Shown one piece after another: positions 30,107 through 39,796 of a stretch of DNA of 40,701 nucleotides. The stretch's first letter is position 1. Every line of letters starts with the position of its first letter. The stretch is from positions 1 to 40,701 of IMG/VR virus record IMGVR_UViG_3300018429_000008; one strand, given 5' to 3'. The notes beneath the pieces were generated by a model. It did not search any database. It was not told the origin of the DNA and saw only the letters and a list, made by a program, of their open reading frames with translations. Both the position numbers and the translations under genes were made by a program. The stretch is from a virus.

Positions 30107-30498
30107 TGGTGCCCGACGCCGAGTCCGTGATCGTCGCCTACCTGCGCGACGAAGCATTCCGGGCGAGCACCGCTACCCCCGACGATCGCGAAGACCCGTG
30201 GGTTCGCGTGACGCTACTCGACGACCCACCGACCGACGGAGGGGTCACCGACCACCACATCGAGGCGTTCCTCCAGATCGATTGCTACGCCGGCACCGCC
30301 GAGAACTCGTCCGTCGTCGCGAGCGGCCTGTCGATTGACGTACGGGAGGCGCTACGCACGATGAAAAACGCCGTGCTCGACGACGCGGTAGTGACAGGCG
30401 CCCGTTCCTCGCGCGCGCACATCCCCGACACCGCCATTGGCGAGGCCGCCCTCGAGCGCTACATCATCTCCGCGACGGTGTGGATGCGCGGCAAGTGA
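30106..30498 (+). CDS. Tail terminator / completion protein
   Basis: 130 aa, ATG in a TGATG overlap. The alternation of strands and VIVAYLRDEAFRA ... IEAFLQIDCYAG...VREALRTMKN resembles tail-terminator proteins that cap the tail tube and join it to the head. Assigned mainly by position, so its place could be exchanged with the next gene. Confidence 0.6.
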   Translation: MVPDAESVIVAYLRDEAFRASTATPDDREDPWVRVTLLDDPPTDGGVTDHHIEAFLQIDCYAGTAENSSVVASGLSIDVREALRTMKNAVLDDAVVTGARSSRAHIPDTAIGEAALERYIISATVWMRGK

Positions 30499-30806
30499 TC
30501 CGCTATCGCGCCGAACCCGGATGGGAAGAGAAGCTGCGCGCGCAAGCGTTGCCGGACATGACCAAGCGCGCGGAGATCGTCGCCGCTCACGTCAACCGCA
30601 CCCAAGAGGGCAAGTTCATGGCCCAGAAGGGCATCTGGCCCGTCGTCGTGCGTGTCCGTCACGGACGGGTGTTTGTTTACAACACCAAGCGCGGCTGGCA
30701 CCTCCAGGAGTTCGGCTCGACGCGCAACGTTATCCAGGCGCCGCTACGCCGCGGCGTCCTCGAAGCCGGCCTGCGCTTCTCACCTGCCCCACCGCCCGGC
30801 GTCTAA
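30495..30806 (+). CDS. HK97 gp10-like neck/tail completion protein
   Basis: 103 aa, GTG start in a GTGA overlap. N-terminal helix (EEKLRAQALPDMTKRAEIVAAHVN), then beta strands (WPVVVRVRHGRVFVYNTKRGWHLQEFGS). The 'HLQEFGSTRN' stretch is typical for gp10-type proteins that sit at the neck. Confidence 0.65.
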   Translation: MIRYRAEPGWEEKLRAQALPDMTKRAEIVAAHVNRTQEGKFMAQKGIWPVVVRVRHGRVFVYNTKRGWHLQEFGSTRNVIQAPLRRGVLEAGLRFSPAPPPGV

Positions 30807-30826
30807 CCACCTTCACCACGTAGCAC

Positions 30827-30865
30827 CCGCGCCACGGCGCGGACCCTTGCCGCCTGCAGGGCGGC
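30827..30865 (+). other. Two hairpins before major tail gene
   Basis: CCGCGC-CACG-GCGCGG (30827-30842) and GCCGCC-TGCAG-GGCGGC (30849-30865) lie in the 106-bp gap before the tail tube gene. Adjacent G/C stems may act as partial terminator plus mRNA stabiliser for this highly expressed gene. The gap is one of the few real spacers in the structural module. Confidence 0.45.
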
Positions 30866-30912
30866 CCATACGCATCAATCAACCGCCCTGCAAGGGGCAG
30901 GAGGAACGCCTC

Positions 30913-31485
30913 ATGGCTCAGAACGCCAGTGAGTTGCAGTACGCCACCGATGGCGACATCCTGGTCGCCCCCTACGGCACCGCTCTGCCTGAGACCATCT
31001 CGGACGAGCTCGATCCCGCATTCGTCAACCTCGGCTACGCGACCACCGATGGTGTCACCGAGAACACCGGGCAGGAGGTCACCGAGACCGACGCGTGGCA
31101 GTCCCCGACACCCATCGACCGAAAGGTACTCAAGCGCCTCAAGGGTATCGCGGCCACCCTGCTCCAAACCAACCGCGAGAACTACAAGATCGCGTTCGGC
31201 GGAGGCGAGTGGGCCGAGACCGCCCCGGGCGAGTACGAGTACACACCGCCGGCCGACACGGCTGGGCTCCCCGAGTACGTGGTGATCGTCGAGGTCCGCG
31301 ACGAGGACATCCACGACCGGATCATCCTCAAGCGCGCCACGATGGGCGAGGAGATCGAGGTCCAGCGCGTCCGCGACAAGGCGGCCCAGTACCCGCTGAA
31401 GTTCGACGCCCTGACCCCGGACGGGGAGAGCACCGCGTGGGGCTTCCAGTCCGACAACCCGGCGTTCGCTGAGGCGGGCTCCTAA
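30913..31485 (+). CDS. Major tail tube protein
   Basis: 190 aa, ATG with AGGAGG at 30899-30904. Forms the stacked hexamers of the tail tube. Sequence has beta-rich segments and ends IHDRIILKRATMGEEIEVQRVRDKA...FDALTPDG, characteristic of siphophage tail tubes. Its stop overlaps the next start by one base. Confidence 0.85.
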   Translation: MAQNASELQYATDGDILVAPYGTALPETISDELDPAFVNLGYATTDGVTENTGQEVTETDAWQSPTPIDRKVLKRLKGIAATLLQTNRENYKIAFGGGEWAETAPGEYEYTPPADTAGLPEYVVIVEVRDEDIHDRIILKRATMGEEIEVQRVRDKAAQYPLKFDALTPDGESTAWGFQSDNPAFAEAGS

Positions 31486-31835
31486 TGGCCGCGACCACCA
31501 CGACCCGGAAGGCGGCCCCGAAGAAGGGGGCCGCCGCACGGGCCGCGACGACAGAGCAAAAGGTCGCCACCAAGAAGATCAAGGCGGCCGGCCTCACGTT
31601 CACCATCCCCGCCGAGATGCCGGGCATCCTGCTCCTGCACTTCGGCGACATGGAGGGCGGCAAGATGATCTCGCCCGTCCAAGATGTCCTCAAGGACACG
31701 CTCGGCGAGAACCAGTACGCCGGCCTGGTCGCCTCGATCCGCGAGCAAAAGCTCAACGGCCAGCAGGTCGGTGACCTCCTCGGGTCGCTGACCGAGCAGA
31801 TCACCGAGGCGTACGGGCTGACTGAGGGGGAATAG
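31485..31835 (+). CDS. Tail assembly chaperone (gpG-like)
   Basis: 116 aa. Basic Ala/Lys/Thr-rich start (ATTTTRKAAPKKGAAARAATT), then the helical chaperone part. It ends at TAG 31833-31835, right after the slippery run GGGGGAA (31826-31832). The short form binds the tape measure during tail assembly. Confidence 0.85.
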   Translation: MAATTTTRKAAPKKGAAARAATTEQKVATKKIKAAGLTFTIPAEMPGILLLHFGDMEGGKMISPVQDVLKDTLGENQYAGLVASIREQKLNGQQVGDLLGSLTEQITEAYGLTEGE

Positions 31836-32221
31836 CCAGCCTCGCCCACGTTTTCACCGAGAGGTGGAATGAGGCCGAGGCCGACTTCCAGAGGTACTAC
31901 GGGCTCGACCTTCGGGACGAGTTCGACACGGCTGGATGCCGGCGCCTGTGGGCACTGGTATCCGGCCTTCCGCCCGACGCGGCGATCCACCGCGGCGAGG
32001 GGCTAACGCCCGACGACGTCCAGCGTCAGATCCTCACCCAGATCAGCGGTTGGGGCGCGGCGAACTACACCGCGCTACTTCGACTGGGCGGCCAGAAGAT
32101 CAAGCTGTTCGCGCCGCCTGGCATCTGGGACATCGAGGCGCCCGGCGAGGAAGCACCAGAGCCGCCCCCCATGACCGCCGAGGAGCGCTCGCTCCAACGC
32201 GCGCGGGCGTTCACCGGCTGA
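31485..32221 (+). CDS. Tail assembly chaperone, -1 frameshift fusion (gpGT-like)
   Basis: After a -1 slip on G-GGG-GAA (31826-31832), reading continues in a frame with no start codon near its beginning (31832-32221), giving a fusion of about 245 aa. The added part (IASLAHVFTERWNEAEADF...RLWALVSGLPPD) is a typical T-domain. Nearly all long-tailed phages make such G/GT pairs in a fixed ratio. Third positions in 31835-32218 have strong G/C bias, which confirms coding. The only in-frame ATG lies near 32170. Confidence 0.85.
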
Positions 32222-32243
32222 GCCCTGAAGGGGGTGAGCACGC

Positions 32244-35200
32244 ATGGCAGCAGGAACGAAGGTCGGGACGGGATACGTCGCGATCGAGCCGGACTTTTCC
32301 GGCTTCCAAGAGGAGATCGAGCGTGCTCTACGCCGCCGGTTCTCGAAAGTCGGCGACGACGCTGGCCGGGACTTCTCGGCAGGCATCACCCGTCGTTTGC
32401 GCAACCAGCGGGACGGGTTCGGCCTCGGCGCCGTGCTCGCCCCGCTGGTCAAGCGCTTCGAGAAGGCCGGCGACCAGGCCGGCAAGGTTCTCGCCGACAG
32501 GATCGGCAAGGGCGCTGGACGCGCGAAGGGCGACACCTTCGGCCTCGCCGCCGCGATAGCCCAGGTCGAGAAGAACTCGACTGCCGCTGCCCGAAACCTC
32601 CAGGGCCTCGAGCGCGACATGTTCGGCATCGGCCGAGCGGCGAAAACGTCCGGCCGGAACCTAATCAGCGCGCGCACCTCGCTAGGCGCATGGCACACCG
32701 AGGCAGGGACCGGCTCTCGCGTCACCCGCACCTTGGCTGGCCGCCTTGGCGGCCTGAGCTCGCGGCTGCGAGAGGTCACGTCAGGCGCTCGTTCAGCGGC
32801 TGGCGGCTTCGGCGGCATGAACGGAGCGATGGCGCGCGTCAACCGCGGCGCCCAGTTCTTCCGCAACATCACCCGCCTGCTCCGCTTCCCGGCGCTAATC
32901 ACCGGGCTCGGGCTTCTCACCCAAGGCCTAGCTGCGCTCGCCGCCGGATTCGTGGCCGCCGGCTCGTCGATCGGCACACTCGCCGGCGGGCTCGTAGCAC
33001 TCCCCGCCCTCGCGGCCACCGCCGCCCAGGCATTCGGCGCGCTAAAGCTCGCCACCGCCGGAATCGGCGACACCATCAAGGCCGCCCTCGACGCCCAGGT
33101 CAAAGGCGGCTCGCAGGCCGTCGACACGATGGGCCAGCAGCGCGCAGCAGCGGACCGCGTCGCAGACGCCGAGTTCTCGCTTGCCGACGCTCAGCGCCAA
33201 ACGAAGATCACTCAGGACGATCTCACCGCCGCGCGGAAAGACGCGCGTCGAGAGCTAGAGGACATGGCCCTCGCCGCTGAGCGCACGGGCTCGGTTGAGG
33301 AAGAGGGAGCGCTGCGACTCCGTCAGCTCCGCGAGCAGCTTCTCGAGACGGCGCTCGACCCCGACTCGACCGAGCTCGACATCCGGCTCGACGAGAACGC
33401 GCTCAAGCAGGCGCAACTCGACCTCAAACAGACCCGCATCGAGGCCAAGCGCACCCGCGCCGACTACAAGGACGCCGCCGACGAAGGCGTCAAGGGAATG
33501 CCAGCGATCGTCGCGGCCCGTCGCGCCGAGGCCGACGCATCGCGTGCAGAGACCGCCGCCCAACGCGACCTACAGCGCGCCGTGGAGGCCAGCACCGAGC
33601 AGATGGGCGCCCAGGGCGCCGCCGCCGACAAGCTCGCCGAAGAGATGGGCCAGCTCCCACCGGCCGCCCAGGCATTCGTCCGCCAGATCATCTCCCTCAA
33701 GCCGAAACTCGACCAGCTCCGCGCAACCGCCGCATCAGGCCTGTTCCCCGGCGTCTCCCAAGGCCTACGCAGCGTCATGGGCAACTTCGGGGTCGTCAAC
33801 CGCATCGTCGGGCAGACCTCCACCGCTTTCGGGGGGCTAGCCGCCAAGGCTGGCGAAGCGCTCGGCGGCAAGGAGTGGGGCCGAGACCTCCAGCTCATCG
33901 GCCGCCAGAACGTCCGAACGATCAACCAGATGGGCGCCGCCGGCGGCAACCTCGCCGACACCTTCCGGCACCTTCTCGTCGCCGCCCGGCCGTTCGTGAA
34001 CTGGCTCGGCAAGGGCACCGTCGCCCTCACCGGATGGATCAAGACAGAGGCGAAGGCCGGACGTGAATCGGGCCGCCTCGCCGCGTTCTTCGACCGCACC
34101 AAGCAGACCATGCAGCTCCTCGGCCCGATCCTCAAAGGGGTCGGCGGCGCGTTCCTCAACATCGGGAAGGCCGCACGGCCGCTCGGCAACGAGATCCTCG
34201 GTGCCCTCGGGCGCGCAGCAGAAGGATGGCGCAAGTGGACCGGCTCCGTTCAGGGACAAAACAGCCTCCGCAAATACTTCGCCGACGCCAAGCCCGCCAT
34301 CTTCGAGATGGGCCGCCTCCTCCGAGACGTAACGAAGGCGTTCTTCGAAATCGGCAACCAGCCCGGCGCCGCGCCACTCATCAAACAGGTGCGGACCCAG
34401 CTCCTCCCGGCACTAACCGATGTCGTGCGCACCCTCACCGGCGCGCTCGGGCAGGCGCTCGTCTCGACGTTCACCAGCGTCGTCAAGCTGGTTGAGCAGC
34501 TCTCCAAGGTCAACGGGCCGCTCGTCACCATCGTCAAGGGCGTAGGTGCTCTCGCCGCCGGGCTCGCGTTCGCCATCGACAAGATCCCAGGCGTCGACAT
34601 TCTCGTCTCAGGAATCCTCGGTGCCGTCGTAGCCATCAAGGCATGGACAGTCGCGCAACGACTGCTGAACGTCGCGATGTCCCTGAACCCGATCGGGGCC
34701 GTGGTCGTTGCCCTCGCCGGGCTCGGGTTCGCGCTCTACACCGCATGGACGAAATCCGAGACGTTCCGCAAAATCGTCACCGGCGCTTTCGACGCCGTCG
34801 TGTCCGCCGGCAAGTTCCTCGCCGACAAGTACCTCGGCTACATCACCACCATCCTCGGTGGGTTCTCCTCCCTCGTCTCGGCGGGCTCCAAGTTGCCGTT
34901 CGTCGGCGGCAAATTCAAGGGGCTCGCCGGAGCGATCGACAGCGCCCGCGACGAGATAGACGGCTTCCGCGAAAGCCTGCGTGGCGGCAACCGCGACGCT
35001 TCCAGGACCGCCGGGCTGAAGGCCCAGCAGACCGAAGTCGACCGGCTCAAGAACAAGCTAGGCGGATTGAAGAAGGGCACCCGCGAGTACAAGGAGACCG
35101 CGGAGAGGCTCCGCGCGAAGTCAGTTGAGCTGAAGAAGGCGCTTGAGGACATCAAGCCCGCTGCCGGCAAGGCCGGAAGCGGCATCAACACCCTCAAGGG

Positions 35201-38200
35201 CAATGTTGGGAACCTCGGCGGCGGGATGGGCACCGTCGCCGAGTACACCCAGAGCGAGCTCAACAAGATCCTGCGCGAGTTCGGCGCCAAGCCGATCAAG
35301 CACAAGGCAAAGCCGTTCCCGAAGCTCGTGCCCCTGCAGCAGTTGAAACGGCAGCGTGGTGGCCCGATCAACGTTGGTGCTCCGTCAGGGGATTCGGTCC
35401 CGGCACTGCTTGAGCGCGACGAGTACGTGCTCAATCGCAAGGCCGTGAAGACGGTCGGTCGCGCGACGCTCGATGCAATCAACTTCGGCATGGCGCCGCG
35501 CTTCCAGAAGGGCGGCGCAGTCGGCGACATCGGCGGACTCTCGCCCGGCGCGTTGAAGCTCGCGGCCATTCTCGGCAACCGCTACGGCCAGACCGTCAGC
35601 TCCGGCCGACGCGCCGGCGACACCGACAGCATCCACTCCACCGGCAACGCAATCGACACAACGGGCGGCGACTGGCGCGGAGCGGCCCGCTACGTCAACA
35701 GCATCGGCCCGTCGCTACTCGAGGGGATCTACAACCCGGCGGTCTTCGGCGGCCCGCCCGTGTCATGGGATAGCGGCCAGCAGGTTCCCCACGGCTTCTG
35801 GGATGCCGACTGGGGCAGGCACATGGACCACATCCACTCTGCGGTCGGCGCTTCCTTTAAGGCTGTCGCGACGCAGATCAAGCGGCTACTCATCACCGGC
35901 GGCACCAAGACGACCAACGCCGCGTTGCAGGGCGCGTCGGACCGGCTCATCAAGGGCGCGAACCAGTACATCGAGTCCGTCATGCCGCGCGTGTCGCACA
36001 GCAACCTCGGCCCGACGATGTCCGGCGACGGCGATGTCGAAGCGACCTTCGCAAAGATCGCCAAACGGCTCTCCAAGTCAAAGATCGCCACGCTCGCGCT
36101 CGGCATGGCCGGCTACGCAGAGTCCGGTATGGAGGATCTCTACTACGGCGACCGTGATTCTCAGGGCGCCCTGCAGGTTCGGGCGGGCGTCCATCCGGGC
36201 GTTGACCCGCACAACGAGGGGCAGATCGCTTCGCTGTTCCTCAACTCCGGCTTCACCGGGCGCGGTGGCGCGAACGTGCTCGCTGCGCAGGGCCTCCCCG
36301 CGCACCTCGTCGCCCAAGCCGTACAGGGTTCCTTCGACCCGACCGGGTCGAACTACCTCCGTCAAGAGGGTGCCGCGCGCGCCTGGATGAAGCGGTTTGG
36401 CCTCAAGAAGGGCGGCCTCGTCGGAATGGTCGGCGACAGCCTTGGCGTCGGGACTGCGCCACCGCTCCGTGAGCGGCTCAAGACGCTAGGCCTGGGGCTC
36501 AGGGCCAACGTGCAGGGCAGCCGACCGTCCACAGGGGCTGCGGGGATGTTCAACGCGCTCGGACTCGGGAAGGCCGCCCAGTACGTGTTCGACCTCGGCA
36601 CCAACGACACATCCGTGTCCGCGCTCAAGGCGAACCTCGCAGCGGTCGACCGCACGACCGGCGACTCGCCGCTGCACGCCCTCACCGTCCTCGGCGACCA
36701 TGCCCGCGAGAAGAACGCGGCGCTGCGCTCCGTCGCCGGAGCGAACATCATTGACTGGGCCAAGATCGCCGGGTCCTACGTCGCCTCCGACCCGATGGGG
36801 CTGCACCCGACCGGCGCCGGTTACAGTAAGCGTGCCGAGCTACTCAAGAAGGCCATCAAGGCCGCTGCCCCCAAGAAGCCCGCGAAGCCGGGGGGCTCCA
36901 CCGTCAAGGGCGGCATAGGGAGCCCGCTCGGCGAGATCGACGTGTCGCTCGCGTCCGGCCGCTGGAACCTTCCGCAAGCGATCCACAAGTCGCTACAGCG
37001 GACCCGTCGTCCCCAGTCGAAGAAGGGCACACGTCGGAAGCAGATCGCGGGTCTCGTCAAGCGTCTGAAGGATCAGTACTCGCTTGATGGCTGGGCCGGC
37101 GAGGGCCTGCCCGGCTTGGCCGGTCGGATAGCGGGCTTCGATGGCGACGACGAGTACCTAGCCGATCAGATTTCGCGCGCGGACTCCCAAACGTTCGACG
37201 TGCTCGACGCCGACGACGAGCCGGTCCTTGACCCGGACGGCCGCCAGGTGGTCTCGCTCGGCAGGATGGACGGCAAGACCGCCGGCCAGTGGGCGAGCGA
37301 CCGCCTGCAGTTCCTGCTTGAGCGGCGCAACGACTTCATCGAGGCGCGCGCTCGCGTCACGGAGATGCTCGCGGACATCACGAAGCGCCTCGAAGCGATG
37401 CGCGAACGTGCCGCATTCCTGAAGGAGCGGATCGCGCAGCAGATGGACGTCCGCCTTGGGCTCGGCGACCTAGTCGACGCAAAGCGGCGTCCGAACAAGC
37501 TGAAAGCCAAAATCGAGCGCCTGGCGGCGGACCTCGCGCCGAAGCTGAACAAGTTCTTCCCCAAGAACCTTTGGTCGAAGAAGGTCACTGCGAAGCTGCT
37601 GCGCGAGGAGCCGCTTGGGCGGTCGCGCGACCGAATCGGTGCGGCCCTTGGTGCCCGAAACGCGAACCTCCGCGAGCGGAATGCGATCGTCAGGCAGATC
37701 ATCCCGACCCTCACCGACCGGCATGAGCTGCTAACCGGCGACCAGGAGACCTATCTGGGTGCGCTGACCGGCCTACAGGGGCGCGGGCGCGGCGACACCC
37801 GCGGCGACAAGTTCTCGGGCACACCGGTCTTCGGCCAGTTCTCGGGATCGATCTTCGACGCTCATCAGCAGCTCAACGAGATGAACACCCCGCCGCCGAT
37901 CATCAAGCGCGATAAGGGCGAGGCCGACAACAGCCGCAACCTCGACCGCGAACTGTTCAACCAGCAGTACGGCATCAAGGCGCTCGAGGAACTACAGAAG
38001 CGGATCAGCGAGGGAGCCACCAGGCTCGTCCCGTTCGGCGGCGTGTTCCACGAGGGCGGCAAGATCCCCGGCCCGGTCGGCCAAGAGCGAATGATCCTCG
38101 CCCAGTCCGGCGAGGGCGTCATCCCCCTCGACAAGATGCACGACCTACGCGCTCCCAGCAGGGACGGAATGACCATCCAACTGATAGTGGAGGACGGAGC

Positions 38201-38309
38201 CGTGGACGAAAGCAAGATCAAGGCCATCGCCCGCGACCAGGCCGGCCGCGAGTATCAGGTTCAGACCAAGCGAGAGCGCAGCGTGATGCGGATGGGGGCA
38301 AGGCCGTGA
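32244..38309 (+). CDS. Tape measure protein with three enzyme-like domains
   Basis: 2021 aa; sets tail length and enters the cell wall at infection. Typical TMP start (VAIEPDFSGFQEEIERALRR), hydrophobic regions at about 215-282 and 782-835, and coiled coil at 302-452. At about 1100-1210 an M15-like peptidase signature: H1131-STGNAI-D1138 and H1193, H1196, H1198. At about 1265-1385 a lytic-transglycosylase/lysozyme-like domain (GMAGYAESGM, candidate E1293; GDRDSQGALQV). At about 1392-1535 an SGNH hydrolase: GDSLG (S1399), LGTND (N1454), DPMGLHPTG (D1516, H1521). The C-terminal part is helical and basic. Enzyme domains may open peptidoglycan and remove acyl groups; activity is inferred. Confidence 0.88.
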   Translation: MAAGTKVGTGYVAIEPDFSGFQEEIERALRRRFSKVGDDAGRDFSAGITRRLRNQRDGFGLGAVLAPLVKRFEKAGDQAGKVLADRIGKGAGRAKGDTFGLAAAIAQVEKNSTAAARNLQGLERDMFGIGRAAKTSGRNLISARTSLGAWHTEAGTGSRVTRTLAGRLGGLSSRLREVTSGARSAAGGFGGMNGAMARVNRGAQFFRNITRLLRFPALITGLGLLTQGLAALAAGFVAAGSSIGTLAGGLVALPALAATAAQAFGALKLATAGIGDTIKAALDAQVKGGSQAVDTMGQQRAAADRVADAEFSLADAQRQTKITQDDLTAARKDARRELEDMALAAERTGSVEEEGALRLRQLREQLLETALDPDSTELDIRLDENALKQAQLDLKQTRIEAKRTRADYKDAADEGVKGMPAIVAARRAEADASRAETAAQRDLQRAVEASTEQMGAQGAAADKLAEEMGQLPPAAQAFVRQIISLKPKLDQLRATAASGLFPGVSQGLRSVMGNFGVVNRIVGQTSTAFGGLAAKAGEALGGKEWGRDLQLIGRQNVRTINQMGAAGGNLADTFRHLLVAARPFVNWLGKGTVALTGWIKTEAKAGRESGRLAAFFDRTKQTMQLLGPILKGVGGAFLNIGKAARPLGNEILGALGRAAEGWRKWTGSVQGQNSLRKYFADAKPAIFEMGRLLRDVTKAFFEIGNQPGAAPLIKQVRTQLLPALTDVVRTLTGALGQALVSTFTSVVKLVEQLSKVNGPLVTIVKGVGALAAGLAFAIDKIPGVDILVSGILGAVVAIKAWTVAQRLLNVAMSLNPIGAVVVALAGLGFALYTAWTKSETFRKIVTGAFDAVVSAGKFLADKYLGYITTILGGFSSLVSAGSKLPFVGGKFKGLAGAIDSARDEIDGFRESLRGGNRDASRTAGLKAQQTEVDRLKNKLGGLKKGTREYKETAERLRAKSVELKKALEDIKPAAGKAGSGINTLKGNVGNLGGGMGTVAEYTQSELNKILREFGAKPIKHKAKPFPKLVPLQQLKRQRGGPINVGAPSGDSVPALLERDEYVLNRKAVKTVGRATLDAINFGMAPRFQKGGAVGDIGGLSPGALKLAAILGNRYGQTVSSGRRAGDTDSIHSTGNAIDTTGGDWRGAARYVNSIGPSLLEGIYNPAVFGGPPVSWDSGQQVPHGFWDADWGRHMDHIHSAVGASFKAVATQIKRLLITGGTKTTNAALQGASDRLIKGANQYIESVMPRVSHSNLGPTMSGDGDVEATFAKIAKRLSKSKIATLALGMAGYAESGMEDLYYGDRDSQGALQVRAGVHPGVDPHNEGQIASLFLNSGFTGRGGANVLAAQGLPAHLVAQAVQGSFDPTGSNYLRQEGAARAWMKRFGLKKGGLVGMVGDSLGVGTAPPLRERLKTLGLGLRANVQGSRPSTGAAGMFNALGLGKAAQYVFDLGTNDTSVSALKANLAAVDRTTGDSPLHALTVLGDHAREKNAALRSVAGANIIDWAKIAGSYVASDPMGLHPTGAGYSKRAELLKKAIKAAAPKKPAKPGGSTVKGGIGSPLGEIDVSLASGRWNLPQAIHKSLQRTRRPQSKKGTRRKQIAGLVKRLKDQYSLDGWAGEGLPGLAGRIAGFDGDDEYLADQISRADSQTFDVLDADDEPVLDPDGRQVVSLGRMDGKTAGQWASDRLQFLLERRNDFIEARARVTEMLADITKRLEAMRERAAFLKERIAQQMDVRLGLGDLVDAKRRPNKLKAKIERLAADLAPKLNKFFPKNLWSKKVTAKLLREEPLGRSRDRIGAALGARNANLRERNAIVRQIIPTLTDRHELLTGDQETYLGALTGLQGRGRGDTRGDKFSGTPVFGQFSGSIFDAHQQLNEMNTPPPIIKRDKGEADNSRNLDRELFNQQYGIKALEELQKRISEGATRLVPFGGVFHEGGKIPGPVGQERMILAQSGEGVIPLDKMHDLRAPSRDGMTIQLIVEDGAVDESKIKAIARDQAGREYQVQTKRERSVMRMGARP

Positions 38310-39790
38310 CCGTCACGACACTGCGTCCGATCGCGACAATCACTGGCGACATGGCTGTGGGGGGCGGCGCAGGATCGGACCACGCAGCCGTCAACGACGA
38401 CAGCGACAGCACCTACCTGCACGGACAGGTCTCAGAGATCGAGCGACTCGGTTGCTCGGAGCCTTCTCTTCCAGCGGGAGCGGTTGCTAAGGACATCACG
38501 CTACGGATGCGTACGGCGAAAGAGGGGCTTGCCTCACCAAATTCGCTCGCGTGTGACGTCGCCGGTTACGGCGAGGTACTCGCTTCGACCAGCCCTAATC
38601 TGACTCCGGGGTGGAGCGGAATCACGACCTCCACCGTCCTTTCCAAGCCGCTGCCAGCGGCTGCGCCCACGGACGTCATCGTCTATTGGCGAATTATGTC
38701 CGGTGGGACGGGTGCGGCGCGCATCTACGAGGTGTTCGTAGATGTCACCTACGTTGAGAAACCCGGCCTGACGGTTGAAACCCCTACCGGAACGATCGTT
38801 GATACCAACTCTCCGGTAGTCGCTTGGACGCCGGATCTCGACAGCGACGGTGGCGCTCATACCTACTACGAGGTTGCCGTGGTCGCGAACGGCGACGACC
38901 CGGAGACAGATCCGACCATTGTCGGTTCAGGGGCGCTCGCCGGGTCAGCGACATCCTGGCACCTCGATGAGCCGCTGCCCGATGGAACCTACGACTGCTA
39001 CGTGCGGATCGCGCAGACCGTTAACAGCGTGCAGCACTGGTCCGATTGGGAGAAGTCGGACTTCGTTATCGACGTTCTGCTGCCCGGCGATCCGACCGTC
39101 ACCTTGGTCCCAGAGCCTAACGACGGTCGGATGCGAATCGACATAGAACACGACGCTGGCGGTGACGCAACCACAGACGGATTTGAGGTCCAGTGTTCCT
39201 ACGATGGTGGCGACACCTGGATTCACGTCCGTACCGCTATTGGCAACGGGCTACTGCTAGGCACATCAGGCTCGGCGTGGAATCGGGAGGGGCCTAACGG
39301 AACGACCGTGGCGCACCGGGTGCGTGCAGCACACGTCTATTCGACAGATCCCCTTTCGGTTGGGTGGTCGGCCTGGGTTCAGGAATCTGGCATGTGGGGA
39401 CCGACGAACGACCAATGGCTGAAGCATCCGGCCTATCCGGCGCTCGACATGAAGGTCACTATCCACGCATACGCGGGTGCTGAGCGGTCGGCACGTCAGG
39501 GTCGGTTCCAGCCACTCAGCCGCTCGACGGTCATCGTGACCGGCGACAAGCGCGCACCCTGGTCAGGCAACCTTGAGCTACTGACCCGCAACGATGCCGA
39601 ACGCGCTGCGCTCGACGCGCTGCTCGACGCGAACGTGGGTATCCCGCTACTGCTCCAGGTCGGCGCAAACGACAAGCGCCCTGATCGGTGGGTCATGTTC
39701 GGCAGTCACAGCCGGAACGCCCTGGTCGACAAGGCTTACATCGGCGACATGATCGAGGGGCTGGAGTGGGTCGAGGTTGGTCGGCCCTAG
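38306..39790 (+). CDS. Tail protein with FnIII-like domain
   Basis: 494 aa, GTG start in a GTGA overlap. N-terminal beta-rich module (about 1-150), then an FnIII-like repeat (about 151-255: SPVVAWTPDLDSDGGAHTYYEVAV...GTYDCYVRIAQT). A C-terminal module (about 385-494: GDKRAPWSGNLELLTRNDAERAALDALLDANVGIPLLLQV) resembles distal tail or baseplate proteins. Likely forms the tail tip and binds carbohydrate. It is the last structural gene in the window. Confidence 0.78.
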   Translation: MTVTTLRPIATITGDMAVGGGAGSDHAAVNDDSDSTYLHGQVSEIERLGCSEPSLPAGAVAKDITLRMRTAKEGLASPNSLACDVAGYGEVLASTSPNLTPGWSGITTSTVLSKPLPAAAPTDVIVYWRIMSGGTGAARIYEVFVDVTYVEKPGLTVETPTGTIVDTNSPVVAWTPDLDSDGGAHTYYEVAVVANGDDPETDPTIVGSGALAGSATSWHLDEPLPDGTYDCYVRIAQTVNSVQHWSDWEKSDFVIDVLLPGDPTVTLVPEPNDGRMRIDIEHDAGGDATTDGFEVQCSYDGGDTWIHVRTAIGNGLLLGTSGSAWNREGPNGTTVAHRVRAAHVYSTDPLSVGWSAWVQESGMWGPTNDQWLKHPAYPALDMKVTIHAYAGAERSARQGRFQPLSRSTVIVTGDKRAPWSGNLELLTRNDAERAALDALLDANVGIPLLLQVGANDKRPDRWVMFGSHSRNALVDKAYIGDMIEGLEWVEVGRP

Positions 39791-39796
39791 CTGCAA

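Noticed and set aside
31936-32559. 207-aa forward ORF between tail chaperone and tape measure
   Set aside because: Arg/Pro/Ser-rich frame overlapping the frameshifted chaperone and the tape measure start; not coding by codon bias.
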